Below are positions 13,981 through 14,156 of a DNA stretch of 14,156 bases, piece by piece. Source of the stretch: an uncultured Flavobacteriaceae bacterium (GTDB lineage Bacteria > Bacteroidota > Bacteroidia > Flavobacteriales > Flavobacteriaceae); contig CAJWNW010000037.1 of the NCBI GenBank assembly GCA_913044085.1, positions 1 through 14,156 on the forward strand, given 5' to 3'. Made by a program: the position numbers and the translations under genes. Position 1 is the stretch's first letter; each line of letters starts with the position of its first letter. The notes beneath the pieces are model-generated. The model was not told where the DNA came from and made no database searches. It worked only from the letters and a program-made list of their open reading frames with translations.

Positions 13981-14156
13981 ATGAAATTATATATTGTTCC
14001 AACGCCTATAGGTAATATAGAAGATATTACCCTTCGGGCTATTGCTACACTAAAATCGGTAGATTTAATTTTAGCTGAGGATACCCGCACTTCAGGCAAA
14101 CTACTCAAGCATTTTGACATTGCAACACCCATGCAGTCTTATCATATGCACAACGA
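13981..14156 (+). CDS. rsmI: 16S rRNA (cytidine-1402-2'-O)-methyltransferase RsmI, 5' part
   Basis: RsmI methylates the ribose of C1402 in 16S rRNA using S-adenosylmethionine. Only the first 58 codons are in the window; the gene runs off the right edge. They are diagnostic: LYIVPTPIGNIEDITLRA (3-20) is the N-terminal signature of the SAM-dependent tetrapyrrole methylase-fold RsmI group. LAEDTRTSGKLLKHFDI (31-47) and SYHMHN (53-58) match the conserved A-E-D-T-R and S-Y-H-x-H-N motifs. The start ATG 13981 places the first strand at the usual distance from the N-terminus. A consensus -7 element lies just upstream. Confidence 0.93.
   Translation, partial: MKLYIVPTPIGNIEDITLRAIATLKSVDLILAEDTRTSGKLLKHFDIATPMQSYHMHN

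Overview
The window reads as chromosomal DNA of a member of the Bacteroidota, most likely a marine or soil Flavobacteriaceae. The reasons are an AT-rich composition by eye, almost no Shine-Dalgarno sequences, and promoter-like TAnnTTTG elements just upstream of several starts. Gene content fits too: a caa3-type oxidase cluster with two subunit III-like genes, and secreted or membrane proteins typical of this family. These are judgements from reading; no database search was possible.

Layout. Positions 1-65 hold the last 20 codons of an unidentified gene, possibly an outer-membrane beta-barrel. Positions 147-3148 form a cytochrome oxidase block: heme O synthase (ctaB), a short subunit III-like protein, a long subunit III with a soluble insertion, and subunit IV. 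A terminator-like hairpin overlaps the end of subunit IV, followed by an unrecognised two-helix membrane protein (3285-3989). A second hairpin (4006-4040), overlapping a promoter, separates this from an oxidase-maturation block (4046-6301). That block contains a cysteine-free Sco-like protein, a true Sco1/SenC copper chaperone, a four-histidine DUF420 membrane protein and a 73-residue CxxC membrane protein.

After a 410-base AT-rich gap with hairpins but no convincing promoter comes a tightly packed operon (6712-13036). It encodes a MacB/LolD-type ABC ATPase, two different FtsX-type permeases, a periplasmic adaptor, a TolC-like outer-membrane channel and, with no gap, the tRNA t6A gene tsaB. 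A secreted flavobacterial protein of unknown function lies on the minus strand (13190-13879). It is divergent from the start of rsmI (13981 to the window end), a 16S rRNA ribose methyltransferase.

How they work together. The first half makes and assembles a heme-copper oxidase: CtaB supplies heme O on the route to heme A, the Sco/DUF420 group probably delivers copper or assists assembly, and the remaining genes are subunits. The second half builds a tripartite export machine spanning both membranes, with a housekeeping tRNA-modification gene on the same transcript. I see no mobile element, CRISPR array, tRNA or rRNA. The most unusual items are the Sco-like protein with no copper ligands, the asymmetric subunit III pair, the tiny CxxC protein with a TTG start, and the terminator whose stem contains a promoter element.
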